Assembly (NCBI GenBank): GCA_048498555.1
Contig: JBEHXT010000016.1
Location: forward strand, 1 to 64,000
From: Danxiaibacter sp048498555
GTDB lineage: Bacteria; Bacteroidota; Bacteroidia; Chitinophagales; Chitinophagaceae
DNA: 64,000 nt
Direction of reading: 5' to 3'
The position numbers were made by a program, and so were the translations under genes. The notes beneath the pieces were generated by a model, which was not told the DNA's origin, ran no database searches, and worked only from the letters and a program-made list of their open reading frames with translations. Position 1 is the first letter of the stretch; each line of letters begins with the position of its first letter. This document shows positions 16,269 to 25,416 of this stretch, in pieces.

Positions 16269-16957
16269 ATTTTAAATGCCTGTTCGTTTTCGTTGGCCTT
16301 AAGTACTTTGTTCATTTCCCTGGAGATTACATCCAGCTTGGAAACTTCTTTGTACAGAATGCCCATCATTTCGCTAAACTCATCATCACTTACAAGGCCA
16401 TCCTTAATCAGGTCTATAATTCCCAGCATATTGGTTATGGGGGAGCGGAGATTGTGTGAAACAAGATAAGCGTACTGACGCAGCTGCGTTGATTGATGCA
16501 TCAGCTCTTTGTTACGCTGATGCAACAATTTTACATTGTTTTGTATATCCGTTACATCGCGAACGATGCGCATGGAATACTGGTCGTTTATTTTGATGCT
16601 TCGGGAAGTGTAGCTACGCACGATTCCATTTGGAAAAGGAAGATCGTAATTGAAATAATGCATGTTGCCCGTTTCAATGGGATAGGCGATGTGATGCATT
16701 AGTTCCGCAACAAAGTCCTCCGGAAAATTATGATCGCGAATGTTGGAGTTGTAAATAAATGACTCATGCTGATAACTTTCACCAACTCCTTTTTTATAAT
16801 CAATGTAGTTTCCTTCTTTATCCATCACAAAAATAAAATCAGGGATAGCATTGATGATATCATAAAAGCAATGATAAAAATCTTCAGACAAAGCAAGCAA
16901 TGTTTGCAACGGCTTATCGGGCCCCTCAATATTTTTTTCTTTGTTATTGCTGGTCAT
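16262..16957 (-). CDS. PAS-HisKA protein lacking an ATPase domain
   Basis: A 231-residue cytoplasmic protein with a PAS domain (about 30-145, including IPDFIFVMDKEGNYIDYKKG) and a histidine-kinase dimerisation helix pair with phospho-acceptor His168 in LVSHNLRSPITNM. The sequence ends where a HATPase_c domain should start; there is a clean stop and no remnant downstream, since argH occupies the other strand. Such a protein could take phosphate from another kinase, act as a dimerising antagonist, or be a truncated relic. It overlaps the argH end by seven bases, tail to tail. Confidence 0.8.
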   Translation of the reverse strand: MTSNNKEKNIEGPDKPLQTLLALSEDFYHCFYDIINAIPDFIFVMDKEGNYIDYKKGVGESYQHESFIYNSNIRDHNFPEDFVAELMHHIAYPIETGNMHYFNYDLPFPNGIVRSYTSRSIKINDQYSMRIVRDVTDIQNNVKLLHQRNKELMHQSTQLRQYAYLVSHNLRSPITNMLGIIDLIKDGLVSDDEFSEMMGILYKEVSKLDVISREMNKVLKANENEQAFKIY

Positions 16958-16969
16958 AATCTACGCTGG

Positions 16970-17185
16970 CGTAGCGTGAAAATACGGTAATCACTATACT
17001 CCACCATAAAAAATTTATACCGGGAGTACTTCGTGAAACAAAGCGCGCTTGATGTCCTGACAGTAAAGGCAATTAAATACGCCCCGCTTTATAAGCGTAT
17101 AACCATTAGAGGAAAGAGATATCTGCAAGGCGTAAATAGTAATCTCTTTGAAGTGAGTTAATGTGGTTTAATACTCACACTTCAC
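16970..17185. other. Intergenic stretch, no supported gene
   Basis: Between the PAS/HisKA start and the end of sdhB. A GTG-initiated plus-strand frame of 40-odd codons (about 17032-17163) is open but has no recognisable features. A GAGTACTTCGTG word resembles the TACGAAGTACG family of intergenic repeats. Confidence 0.3.
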
Positions 17186-17932
17186 TTATTTTTCCAGGAT
17201 GCGCGATTTGTTGTATTCATAATTCATGCGGGCAATATTTAATACAGATATTTCCTGTGGGCATTCAACTTCACAAGCTTCAGTATTTGTGCAGTGGCCA
17301 AACCCTTCGTTGTCCATTTGATGCATCATACGTTTCACCCTGTTACGTGCTTCTTCCCTGCCTTGTGGCAATAATGCCAGGTGTGCGATTTTTGCGGAGG
17401 TAAACAGCGCCGCGCTTGAATTTTTGCAGGTAGCCACACATGCACCGCAACCGATGCACGCTGCTGAATCAAAGGCCGCTTCTGCAGTTTCATGGTTAAT
17501 AGGAATACTATTTGCTTCAGGTGCCTGGCCAGTATTGGTTGAAATAAACCCTCCTGCTGCTATAATGCGGTCGAACGGTGTGCGGTCAATTTTCAGATCC
17601 CGGATAATAGGAAATGCTGCAGCCCTGAAGGGTTCAATATAAATTGTCTCCCCGTCTTTAAAGGAACGCATATGAAGCTGGCAGGTTGTTGTATTAGCCA
17701 GCGGGCCGTGCGCGCGCCCATTGATCATTACGCCGCATTGTCCGCAAATACCTTCCCTGCAATCATGATCAAATTCAATAACACGTTCGCCCTTTTGCAC
17801 AAGCGTTTCATTCAGCATATCCAGCATCTCAAGAAAAGACATGTGCTCGGAAACATCGTCAACCGAATAGTCTGTGAGCTTTCCATAACTGGCCCTGTCT
17901 TCCTGCCGCCATATTTTTAAGTAGAGTTTCAT
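17186..17932 (-). CDS. sdhB: Succinate dehydrogenase / fumarate reductase iron-sulfur subunit
   Basis: Electron-transfer subunit of complex II. Cysteine motifs for the [2Fe-2S] centre are in CREGICGQCG and the later CQLH, and those for the other two centres in CIGCGACVATCKN and CTNTEACEVECPQEI. The protein is 248 residues from the ATG at 17932 (MKLYLKIWRQ); the frame extends 13 codons further but over word repeats. It is the third gene of sdhCAB, separated from sdhA by about 190 bases that are filled with three kinds of intergenic repeat. Confidence 0.95.
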   Translation of the reverse strand: MKLYLKIWRQEDRASYGKLTDYSVDDVSEHMSFLEMLDMLNETLVQKGERVIEFDHDCREGICGQCGVMINGRAHGPLANTTTCQLHMRSFKDGETIYIEPFRAAAFPIIRDLKIDRTPFDRIIAAGGFISTNTGQAPEANSIPINHETAEAAFDSAACIGCGACVATCKNSSAALFTSAKIAHLALLPQGREEARNRVKRMMHQMDNEGFGHCTNTEACEVECPQEISVLNIARMNYEYNKSRILEK

Positions 17933-18122
17933 ATCGATAGTTAAGTGAATAGTGAATAGTGAAAGGTGCATCAGTATTCTTTTTACTTTGATCGGGTTTG
18001 AAGTACGAAGTACGTTGCTTTGATCTCGCTGATTTTTTTGAAACTTCTAATGGTTAAAAGGCTTGTGATGCGCCAGATCAACCCAGGTACATCGCACATC
18101 TAACACCGTACATCGTACATCC
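17933..18122. repeat. Three repeat families between sdhA and sdhB
   Basis: The spacer carries AAGTGAATAGTGAATAGTG (about 17942-17960), GAAGTACGAAGTACG (18000-18014) and ACATCGCACATCTAAC / CGTACATCGTACATCC (18091-18120). Each has a partner elsewhere: 12706-12735, 13678-13705 and 976-1010. The insertion splits an otherwise tight operon. Confidence 0.6.
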
Positions 18123-20030
18123 TCACTTGTAGCTTCTCACCGCCAGTTCCACTTCAGTAAATTCCAATGGTTCTTTATGCAGTTCTTCTCCTGCATCTTT
18201 TCCTTTATACTCCCATGCAGACACAAAGCAAAAATGTTCATCATCTCTAAGCGCTTCTCCATCCGGCGTTTGGTATTCTTCTCTGAAATGTGCACCGCAG
18301 GATTCATTACGTGTCAAGGCATCATAACACATTAACTCTCCCAGTTCAAGATAGTCTGCAACACGGCCGGCTTTTTCTAATTCGCTGTTTACTTTGCCAT
18401 CGCCCGGAATTCGTAGTTCTTTGTAAAACCTTTCGCGCAGCGCTTTAATCTCTGTGATAGCTTCCTGCAGCCCTTCCTTCCTGCGGCTGAGTCCGCATTT
18501 GTCATACAAAAGCTTGCCCAATGTTTTATGGAAATAGTCTGCAGACAGGTGCCCTTCAATATGCATTAAATCGCCCAACTGCCTGCGGACCTGCCTTTCG
18601 GCCGCATCAAATGCGGGGTCTTTTAAATCAATCTTGCCGGTTTTCAATTCACCTGCCAGGTAATTTGGAATAGTATACGGAGCGATGAAATACCCATCCA
18701 CACATGCCTGCAATAAAGAATTTGCCCCAAGCCTGTTTGCGCCATGATCGCCGAAATTGGCCTCACCCAAAGCAAATAGTCCGGGAATGGTGGTCATCAG
18801 TTCATAATCTACCCATAAGCCGCCCATCGTAAAATGCGCAGATGGCGAAATAAGCATTGGTTCTGAGTATGCATTAATGCCGGTAATCTTTTCATACATG
18901 CGAAATAAGTTGCCGTATTTTTCTTCAATCTTCTCTTTTCCCTGTTCTTTGATTGCTTTCGAAAAATCAAGGCATACAGCGTTCTTCATTTCACCCACAC
19001 CATGGCCTGCGTCGATTCGTTCTTTGGCAGCTCTTGAAGAAATATCGCGTGGCGCCAGATTTCCGAAAGAGGGATAACGGCGCTCAAGGTAATAATCCCT
19101 TTCTTCTTCTGGTATATCATTAGGATGCCGCGTATCATGTTGTTTTTTGGGCACCCAGATTCTTCCGTCATTACGCAACGATTCAGACATCAGTGTTAGT
19201 TTGGATTGATGTTCGCCATGTTGTGGCAACGATGTAGGATGCACCTGTATCCAGCTCACCCCGGCCATGTATGCGCCTTTTTTGTGTGCACGCCAAATAG
19301 CAGATCCATTACAACCCATTGCCAGTGTAGATAGATAATAGATCTTTCCATAGCCGCCAGTTGCTAAAACAACAGCATGTGCGCCGTGGCGTTCAATTTC
19401 ACCCGTTTCAAGATCACGCGAAATAATTCCTCTCGCTTTACCATCAATTACAACAAGCTCAAGCATTTCATGCCTCGAAAACAATTGAACAGTCCCCAGG
19501 CCAACCTGCCGCATCAATGCCTGGTAAGAGCCCAATAACAGTTGCTGGCCCGTTTGCCCACGTGCATAAAACGTTCGCGAAACCTGCACACCACCAAAAG
19601 AGCGATTATTTAAATAACCTCCATATTCCCTTGCGAAAGGAACACCTTGCGCCACTGCCTGGTCAATAAGGTTTGCCGAGCATTCAGCAAGCCGGTAAAC
19701 ATTCGCTTCGCGCGAACGGAAGTCGCCACCTTTAATAGTATCGTAAAACATGCGATAAACACTATCGCCATCATTCTTATAATTTTTGCAGGCATTTACT
19801 CCGCCTTGTGCCGCTACCGAATGTGCGCGCCGCGGTGTGTCCTGGAAGCAGAATGCTTTTACATTATAGCCTTGTTCTGCCAGCGATGCCGCACATGATG
19901 CGCCCGCCAAACCGGTTCCAACAACAATGATATCCAGCTTTTTTCTATTGGCAGGGTTCACAAGCTTTGCATGTGATTTATAGTTGCTCCACTTTTCAGA
20001 CAATTTGCCTTCCGGAATTTTTGCATTCAT
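18123..20030 (-). CDS. sdhA: Succinate dehydrogenase / fumarate reductase flavoprotein
   Basis: Catalytic subunit of complex II. The FAD dinucleotide-binding IIVVGTGLAGASCAASLAEQG lies near residue 34, and the His that carries covalent FAD is in RRAHSVAAQGG near residue 65. Later come HPTSLP, the ANRLGANSLLQACVDG segment and the Arg-rich active-site region. At 635 residues it belongs to the longer Bacteroidota/epsilon type usually found with a single five-helix cytochrome b. It starts three bases after the sdhC stop. Confidence 0.95.
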   Translation of the reverse strand: MNAKIPEGKLSEKWSNYKSHAKLVNPANRKKLDIIVVGTGLAGASCAASLAEQGYNVKAFCFQDTPRRAHSVAAQGGVNACKNYKNDGDSVYRMFYDTIKGGDFRSREANVYRLAECSANLIDQAVAQGVPFAREYGGYLNNRSFGGVQVSRTFYARGQTGQQLLLGSYQALMRQVGLGTVQLFSRHEMLELVVIDGKARGIISRDLETGEIERHGAHAVVLATGGYGKIYYLSTLAMGCNGSAIWRAHKKGAYMAGVSWIQVHPTSLPQHGEHQSKLTLMSESLRNDGRIWVPKKQHDTRHPNDIPEEERDYYLERRYPSFGNLAPRDISSRAAKERIDAGHGVGEMKNAVCLDFSKAIKEQGKEKIEEKYGNLFRMYEKITGINAYSEPMLISPSAHFTMGGLWVDYELMTTIPGLFALGEANFGDHGANRLGANSLLQACVDGYFIAPYTIPNYLAGELKTGKIDLKDPAFDAAERQVRRQLGDLMHIEGHLSADYFHKTLGKLLYDKCGLSRRKEGLQEAITEIKALRERFYKELRIPGDGKVNSELEKAGRVADYLELGELMCYDALTRNESCGAHFREEYQTPDGEALRDDEHFCFVSAWEYKGKDAGEELHKEPLEFTEVELAVRSYK

Positions 20031-20033
20031 GGT

Positions 20034-20696
20034 TTAAGCTTTCGTGAAATAAACGTATACTGGTATCAACATAAATCCGAACGTGATAATAACAGTGTAT
20101 ATCCACCCCAGAACTTTTAACCACTTAACATATTTAGGATGGTATACGCCCAACGTACGGCCTGCGCTAAAGAAGCCATGCAGCAGATGAAAGCCCAATG
20201 CAACCATCGCCACTTCATACATAATTACATACCACCATTCTTTATAGGCCGCTACAACCACCGTGTACAAATCTTTATTTCCTTTTTCATCAAAAGGCAA
20301 GGCTGTGAATTTGTATTGATACCAGAAGTCTTTAAAATGAATCACGAGGAAAATAAAAATGATGGCTCCCAATAAGCCCATGTTCCGGCTTTGCCATGTA
20401 GATGCGCTGCCGCGCCTGTCGTACTTATATTTTTTACCACTGGCCCTTTTGTTTTTTTGCGTAACAATAATGGCATAGATAACATGAGCTATAATGGAAG
20501 CATACAGGATGTAGGCGATTACTTCGATAACATAATTGCCCGCGAGCAAATGGGAATACCAGTTAAACTGTTGTTTTGCTCCTTCGCCAGGAAGTAATAA
20601 TTGAATATTGCCAAGTAAATGAATGATGAGAAAAAAGCAGAGAAACAATCCTGTTCCAGCCATCCATAATTTGCGCTGATGTGTTGCAGATAGCAT
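20034..20696 (-). CDS. sdhC: Succinate dehydrogenase cytochrome b subunit
   Basis: Membrane anchor of complex II. The 220-residue protein has five hydrophobic helices, with histidines in FLIIHLLGN, YSHLLAGNY, AHVIYAI, LVIHFKDFW and FHLLHGFFSAGRTLG that would ligate two b hemes. This is the single-subunit type (SdhC only, no SdhD). It is first in the minus-strand operon sdhC-sdhA-sdhB, with only three bases before sdhA. Confidence 0.92.
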   Translation of the reverse strand: MLSATHQRKLWMAGTGLFLCFFLIIHLLGNIQLLLPGEGAKQQFNWYSHLLAGNYVIEVIAYILYASIIAHVIYAIIVTQKNKRASGKKYKYDRRGSASTWQSRNMGLLGAIIFIFLVIHFKDFWYQYKFTALPFDEKGNKDLYTVVVAAYKEWWYVIMYEVAMVALGFHLLHGFFSAGRTLGVYHPKYVKWLKVLGWIYTVIITFGFMLIPVYVYFTKA

Positions 20697-21356
20697 AGCT
20701 TCCTGGTTATGATGAAGAAAATGATTAAGCCTTCTTTATAAATTTAGTATCATTTATAACAACCGCCCGCGTGAATTGTTGGTCTTGCGAATCAATCATT
20801 TAGACCTGCGAAGAGATATAGATCCTTGTTTGATAAAACAACTTTATTGCTTTTAAACAATAACCACATGCTTCGAAAAAATAATGCGTTTGTCGGACGA
20901 TAAATGACAATTGATGTGTTTGGGTTTGATTTTTATCAATTTGAAGATAACCAGGCAAGGCGGTGAGTATATACTGAAAGGATTTGGCAAAGACCGTAAG
21001 TTTAAAAATGCAGCGTTAACTGCAGTAAAGAAATGGGACTACTATTGTAATTTCTTTATTCATCGCACAATGATTCTTTGGGAAAGAGAGTTTAAGGATT
21101 GTTGTCAATTAATTGCGGGCGGTAAAAAGGCGGCCTATGTTTTTCCGTGATTTTTTGATGAATCCGATATTGTTGTGAATTTTTTAGATGATATGAAACA
21201 TGAGGCGACAGTAATTTAGTAATTATCACGCCCTTTTGTTTTACATGCAAGCATGCATTGTCAAATGCAGGGGGTAATCCGGTATCATCTTTTATAATTA
21301 CTTTGATGTATTGTTATAATGAATTCGTTTTAAATCTTATCTTAACAAAAAAACCT
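20697..21356. other. Divergent intergenic region, no supported gene
   Basis: About 660 bases between sdhC and the small secreted protein gene. TAAATTTA on the minus strand near 20745 is one base off the -7 consensus and could belong to the sdhC promoter. A plus-strand frame at 20911-21150 has 79 codons but starts at TTG and shows no family features. An ATGCAAGCATGCAT dyad is present near 21245-21258. Confidence 0.4.
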
Positions 21357-21704
21357 ATGCGGAGAGCCCTTTCAATTAGTACTTTCTTTTTATTGTTGGC
21401 TGCTGCTTTCATTGTTATTGCAGCTCGCCCAAAGACTAAGGACCCAATTACAATAGACTATGTAAAATCGAAGATGAGTGTTAATAAAACAACGCTTGAT
21501 TCGGTAAAAAAATATTTCGGTAAACCGATACAAAAAAAGTTTTACCAACATGTCACTTTTATCTTTGATAAAATGGAAAATGGTTTGCCAGGAAGCCTTA
21601 CCGTTAATTTTTATGACAGTATTGTAAAACCTTCCTCACTTGTTAAAAGCTGGGTGTTTACTCAGCCTACAAAACAAAAAATTTCAGAAGGTTTAGATAA
21701 TTGA
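21357..21704 (+). CDS. Small exported protein
   Basis: A 115-residue protein starting MRRALSISTFFLLLAAAFIVIAA, a clear Sec signal peptide or N-terminal anchor. The mature part has VKSKMSVNKTTLDSVKKYFGKP, a pattern reminiscent of SmpA/OmlA-like or other small beta-rich periplasmic folds, but I cannot assign a family. The frame extends upstream another 33 codons, but the ATG at 21357 directly before the signal sequence is right. It is followed by a strong two-way terminator. Confidence 0.65.
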   Translation: MRRALSISTFFLLLAAAFIVIAARPKTKDPITIDYVKSKMSVNKTTLDSVKKYFGKPIQKKFYQHVTFIFDKMENGLPGSLTVNFYDSIVKPSSLVKSWVFTQPTKQKISEGLDN

Positions 21705-21732
21705 TCTGCGTGTAAATAAGTAAATGCGCATA

Positions 21733-21762
21733 AAAAAGCTGTTCCGTTACGAACAGCTTTTT
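21733..21762. terminator. Bidirectional intrinsic terminator
   Basis: A perfect twelve-base-pair stem AAAAAGCTGTTC/GAACAGCTTTTT with a six-base loop. Its A and T flanks let it work on both strands, ending the small exported protein gene on the plus strand and the HAD gene on the minus strand. Confidence 0.9.
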
Positions 21763-21784
21763 CATTATCTGGCAGGTTTCCAAA

Positions 21785-22498
21785 TTATACATTTGTCGTC
21801 TCTGAATGTGCCGCCGTTTTTTCATTTACAGACTTTATTATCGGCAACAATTCAAGCAAATCATTAATGATAAATTCGGGGTCAGCCGTTTTCAATTGCT
21901 CGTATGTATGTGCACCGGTAGTGATACCAATATTTATACTGCATCCCGCATTTTTACCTTCTTCAACATCTATGGCAGAATCACCCACTTTAATTACTTC
22001 ACTGGCATCAGAAATTCCAAGTTGCTTCATGGCGAATAAGATCATATCGGGCTTCGGCCTGTTTTCAGTAACATCTGATGCAGTAACAAGCGCATCGATA
22101 TCTTCACCTAATTTCCATCCAATCTTCTCAACAAGTGTCTCCGCAATTTTTCTGTTATAGCCGGTATTTAGCACCACTTTTATTCCCTGCTGTTTTAATG
22201 CATGAAAGAGTTTGGTGGCGTTGCTTTGTTCAAAAATGTCTTGTGTGTGGTAAGCATTTTCCAGCTTTTTATTGAATTGCTGAAATATTTTGCTGGCAAG
22301 TTCGTCATCTGTTTTCCCCTCCAAGGCAAGCACACTTTTAATTGCCTGTAGCTTTTCTTTACCAGCGCCCACTTCCAGCACCTGTTCCAGCGAAAAATCA
22401 AAACCTTCTTCATTAATGGCTTCGCGTACTGTTTTATAAACCACGTTATTTTCATCAACTGTGGTTCCTGCCATATCAAAAACAACCATTGTAATCAT
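21785..22498 (-). CDS. Phosphonatase-like HAD hydrolase
   Basis: HAD superfamily hydrolase. Motif I is VVFDMAGTTVDEN, with the DxAGTT form typical of phosphonoacetaldehyde hydrolase and phosphonatase-like proteins; motif II lies in VVLNTGYNRK, the motif III Lys in RPKPDM, and motif IV in VGDSAIDVEEGKNAG. The cap is alpha-helical (about residues 15-90). The residues I can see do not include an obvious Schiff-base Lys in the usual context, so it is more likely a phosphatase than a true PhnX. Start at 22498 (MITMVVFDM); the frame runs 16 codons further without support. Confidence 0.82.
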   Translation of the reverse strand: MITMVVFDMAGTTVDENNVVYKTVREAINEEGFDFSLEQVLEVGAGKEKLQAIKSVLALEGKTDDELASKIFQQFNKKLENAYHTQDIFEQSNATKLFHALKQQGIKVVLNTGYNRKIAETLVEKIGWKLGEDIDALVTASDVTENRPKPDMILFAMKQLGISDASEVIKVGDSAIDVEEGKNAGCSINIGITTGAHTYEQLKTADPEFIINDLLELLPIIKSVNEKTAAHSETTNV

Positions 22499-22694
22499 GA
22501 CTGTGTAATTATAAGGTAAATGTTTTAAGATTAGTTTGGGGCACAATCTGCGCTGTTTGTAGCGCCGTTTATTACCCTTTCCAAAGGAAATCGGTGAAAA
22601 CCGCTTCGCTTTCCAATCAAATATAATTTCTTTATACGAAATTATTTTTCTTCTGAGTAAATTTCTACTTTTAGTCTTTAAGTAATCATTAAGT

Positions 22695-23300
22695 ATGGAA
22701 CAGGAGCCTTTGGAACAGGGACAGTTGGTGTACTATAAGATAGGCGGGCTTATAAGAAAGTACAGAAAGGAAAAGGACCTTAAACTGCTGGATCTTTCGG
22801 TTGTGACGGGTATAAAAAGCGCAATGTTGTCAAAAATTGAGAACGGCAGGATGATTCCTACCATACCTACGCTTTTTACGATCATCAATAAATTGGGGAT
22901 CCGCCCGGAAACTTTCTTTTCACAACTCACCACCGACAGCGATTTTCCCGGTTATTTCTTTCTTCCAAAATCAAGCTTTACAGTTTATGAAAAGGAAGAG
23001 GGCGCAGTGGGCTTTGAATATAAATCCATACTGGAATATAATTTTGAAGGAGGCGCTTTTCAGTTATCTTTCTTAACACTGCAGCCAGGGGCAACGCGCA
23101 GCCAGGTAACAACTGCGGCCTATGAATTTATTTATGTACTAAACGGCAACCTGAAATACCAGCTCGAAGACAGGGTATTTGAAATGACCGAAGGCGATGC
23201 GCTTTTCTTTGACGGAAACATTGGCCACGTACCGATAAACGATAGTAACACCGCAGTTTCCCTGCTCGTATTATATCTGTTTACTGCGCAGGGAAAGTAA
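22695..23300 (+). CDS. XRE-type regulator with C-terminal cupin
   Basis: A 201-residue one-component regulator. An N-terminal helix-turn-helix (about 15-70, IRKYRKEKDLKLLDLSVVTG ... LSKIENGRMIPTIPTL) is followed by a cupin_2 domain (about 115-195, TTAAYEFIYVLNGNLKYQLE and MTEGDALFFDGNIGHVPIND). Proteins of this build (the PuuR/SutR type) sense small molecules with the cupin. No operon partner is next to it. TACTTTTA about 20 bases before the ATG is one base from a -7 box. Confidence 0.85.
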   Translation: MEQEPLEQGQLVYYKIGGLIRKYRKEKDLKLLDLSVVTGIKSAMLSKIENGRMIPTIPTLFTIINKLGIRPETFFSQLTTDSDFPGYFFLPKSSFTVYEKEEGAVGFEYKSILEYNFEGGAFQLSFLTLQPGATRSQVTTAAYEFIYVLNGNLKYQLEDRVFEMTEGDALFFDGNIGHVPINDSNTAVSLLVLYLFTAQGK

Positions 23301-23407
23301 AGTTGAAATGCCCGTATCCTTAAATTAATTCAAGATATTGCTTTAATTAACGACCTTGATTAGCGAATACATCGCGACTACCACACACCTTCTCAACCAA
23401 TATTGAT

Positions 23408-24514
23408 ATGAAGTTTACAATCTTATGCATGCTGCTGTTTGCTGCAGCTTTTAGTTCGCTAAATGCCCAGGAATCCATTCGCTGGCAAAACCCTTTGTCG
23501 CTGGATTTTCCAACAGTGCAGGGCCGCGCGTGGCAGCAGGAACTTTCCAAACCTTTCGACAGGCTGCCTGCAAAAGCCGAAAAGACCGTCAGGACCGAGG
23601 TTTGGAACCTTTCGCACAACACTGCAGGAGAATATATAGACTTCACAACAAACGCAAAGGAAATAACGGTTCGTTATGCTGTAAGTGGCGGATTAAACAT
23701 GCCACATATGCCATCTACTGGCGTTAGCGGCGTTGATCTTTATGCAAAAGATAAGCAGGGCGAATGGCATTGGGCCAGGGGGAAATACAATTTTGCCGAT
23801 ACCATTACTTACCGTTTTACCAATATTCAATCAGCATCACTGCTTACTTTATTCAGGTTGTATTTGCCGTTGTACAATACTGTAAAATGGATGGAAATAG
23901 GCGTTTCAGAAAAAGATGCGCTTGTTTTTTCAAAAGCTGAAAACAAAAAAACGCTGGTGCTTTACGGCACCTCAATACTGCAGGGCGCATGTGCCAGCAG
24001 GCCTGGACTTGCATGGACAAATATTCTTAACAGGAAACTAAACCTTCCGGTGATCAATCTTGGTTTTTCCGGAAACGGAAGGCTGGAACCGGCTGTAACC
24101 GACCTGCTAAATGAAACAACACCCGCTGTTTTTGTGTTGGATTGTTTACCGAACCTTACTCCGAGGGATAAATTTCCAGACGACACGATTCGCGCGCGAA
24201 TACAAGCTTCTGTAAAAAGCCTGCAATCAGCCCATCCGGCAACACCGATATTATTAGCGGAACATAGTTGTGGAATTCCCTCCGTTAGCCTGGATAGTGC
24301 AACACTGGCGGATTGTGAGCGCGTGAACAAAGTGCTTCAAAAAACTTTCGCGGACATGAAATCATCCGGCATTAAAAATATTTACCTGCTTACCGCCAAA
24401 GCTATCGGGCTGGGTGCCGAATCTACTGTGGATGGCATTCATCCAAATGACATTGGCATGTTGCAGTATGCTACTGCCTACGAAAAAGCTATACGGCAAA
24501 TTCTTGCTCGTTGA
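23408..24514 (+). CDS. Secreted SGNH-type esterase
   Basis: A 368-residue exported SGNH/GDSL hydrolase. The N-terminus MKFTILCMLLFAAAFSSLNA is a signal peptide. Residues about 30-165 form the beta-rich N-terminal domain that precedes SGNH domains in many Bacteroidota esterases; the catalytic domain begins at VLYGTSILQGACAS, where the Ser is the nucleophile. INLGFSGNG gives the Gly block and VDGIHPNDIGM the Asp/His pair. Likely an acyl esterase on carbohydrate, periplasmic or surface, but the substrate is unknown. Confidence 0.85.
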   Translation: MKFTILCMLLFAAAFSSLNAQESIRWQNPLSLDFPTVQGRAWQQELSKPFDRLPAKAEKTVRTEVWNLSHNTAGEYIDFTTNAKEITVRYAVSGGLNMPHMPSTGVSGVDLYAKDKQGEWHWARGKYNFADTITYRFTNIQSASLLTLFRLYLPLYNTVKWMEIGVSEKDALVFSKAENKKTLVLYGTSILQGACASRPGLAWTNILNRKLNLPVINLGFSGNGRLEPAVTDLLNETTPAVFVLDCLPNLTPRDKFPDDTIRARIQASVKSLQSAHPATPILLAEHSCGIPSVSLDSATLADCERVNKVLQKTFADMKSSGIKNIYLLTAKAIGLGAESTVDGIHPNDIGMLQYATAYEKAIRQILAR

Positions 24515-24686
24515 TCGTAAATATTATTTTTCAACTAACCGCCTGCCACAGATTGTGGCGGCACAATAAGCTATTTTCTTCAGTTAACGGTTAAAAGGCT
24601 TCGCGGCACAACAATCAGGAAGATGAAAATGTTGTACAAGTCTGGGTAATTGATTCTGATACCAACAATTTCCCAGCCTCCATTGT

Positions 24687-25358
24687 ATGAAACCATTCGG
24701 CGAAAGATTCCGGTTGTTTTGGGCCCATGAAACGAGCCTTACTATCTTATTGCTTGTACTTGTTGCGCATATTTTTATTGTTATTCCCCTGGGCCAGGCA
24801 ACTATGCTGGTGCGGATTATTTCGAAAATGTTTTATATCGCACTCCTCATTGCCGGCATGTTTATGCTCTTAAGAGACCAGCGGCTCAAGATTATCACTT
24901 TGGTATTGCTAACAATGCTGGTATTGGGTTCCTTTCTTCAATCATCAGAGATTGAAGTTGCAGATACCTTACTAGGCGCGTTCTATTGCCTGATGCTAAG
25001 CTGGGTTGTTTTGCTTCGTACGTTTAGTGATGGGCCGATCACTGTTCACCGCATTCTCGGCGCAATTGTGGTCTATCTACTTATCAGTTTTGTTTTTACC
25101 ATGTTATATCAATCTATTTATCTGCTAGAAGGTGAAAGGGCGTTCAAAGGCCTTAGCTCATCAGATAAAAAAGAATTTATGTATTTCAGCCTCACAACGC
25201 TCACCACTGTTGGGTATGGGGATATTAGCCCTGCACTTCCTGTCAACAGGTCGCTGGCTAATCTTGAAGCGCTGATAGGGCAGCTATATCCCGCTATATT
25301 AATTGGCAGGTTGGTATCCATGGAAATTGAATCGTCGAAAACAAAGAGAGAAAAATGA
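24687..25358 (+). CDS. Potassium channel-like membrane protein
   Basis: A 223-residue integral membrane protein with about six hydrophobic helices. The selectivity filter TVGYGD spans residues 174-179, preceded by the pore helix FMYFSLTTLTT. The first helices are not a charged voltage-sensor type (no regular Arg ladder), so gating is not evident. The C-terminal tail is short and has no RCK domain. The next gene, a cation antiporter, runs in the same direction 58 bases away and may share a transcript. Confidence 0.82.
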   Translation: MKPFGERFRLFWAHETSLTILLLVLVAHIFIVIPLGQATMLVRIISKMFYIALLIAGMFMLLRDQRLKIITLVLLTMLVLGSFLQSSEIEVADTLLGAFYCLMLSWVVLLRTFSDGPITVHRILGAIVVYLLISFVFTMLYQSIYLLEGERAFKGLSSSDKKEFMYFSLTTLTTVGYGDISPALPVNRSLANLEALIGQLYPAILIGRLVSMEIESSKTKREK

Positions 25359-25416
25359 TTGTTGAGCTTGACATCATTACCTGCTTACGAATAAAACAAA
25401 ATAATGCCTTTATATT

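Noticed and set aside
17032..17163. GTG-started 43-codon frame downstream of sdhB
   Set aside because: Short, no recognisable motif, and start lies in a repeat word.
20911..21150. 79-codon plus-strand frame in the sdhC upstream gap
   Set aside because: TTG start, no promoter or family features, and composition without clear coding signal; kept only as a remark on the gap.
24542..24566. Terminator after the SGNH esterase
   Set aside because: A TGCCACA/TGTGGCG hairpin exists, but there is no T-run on either strand; too weak to list.
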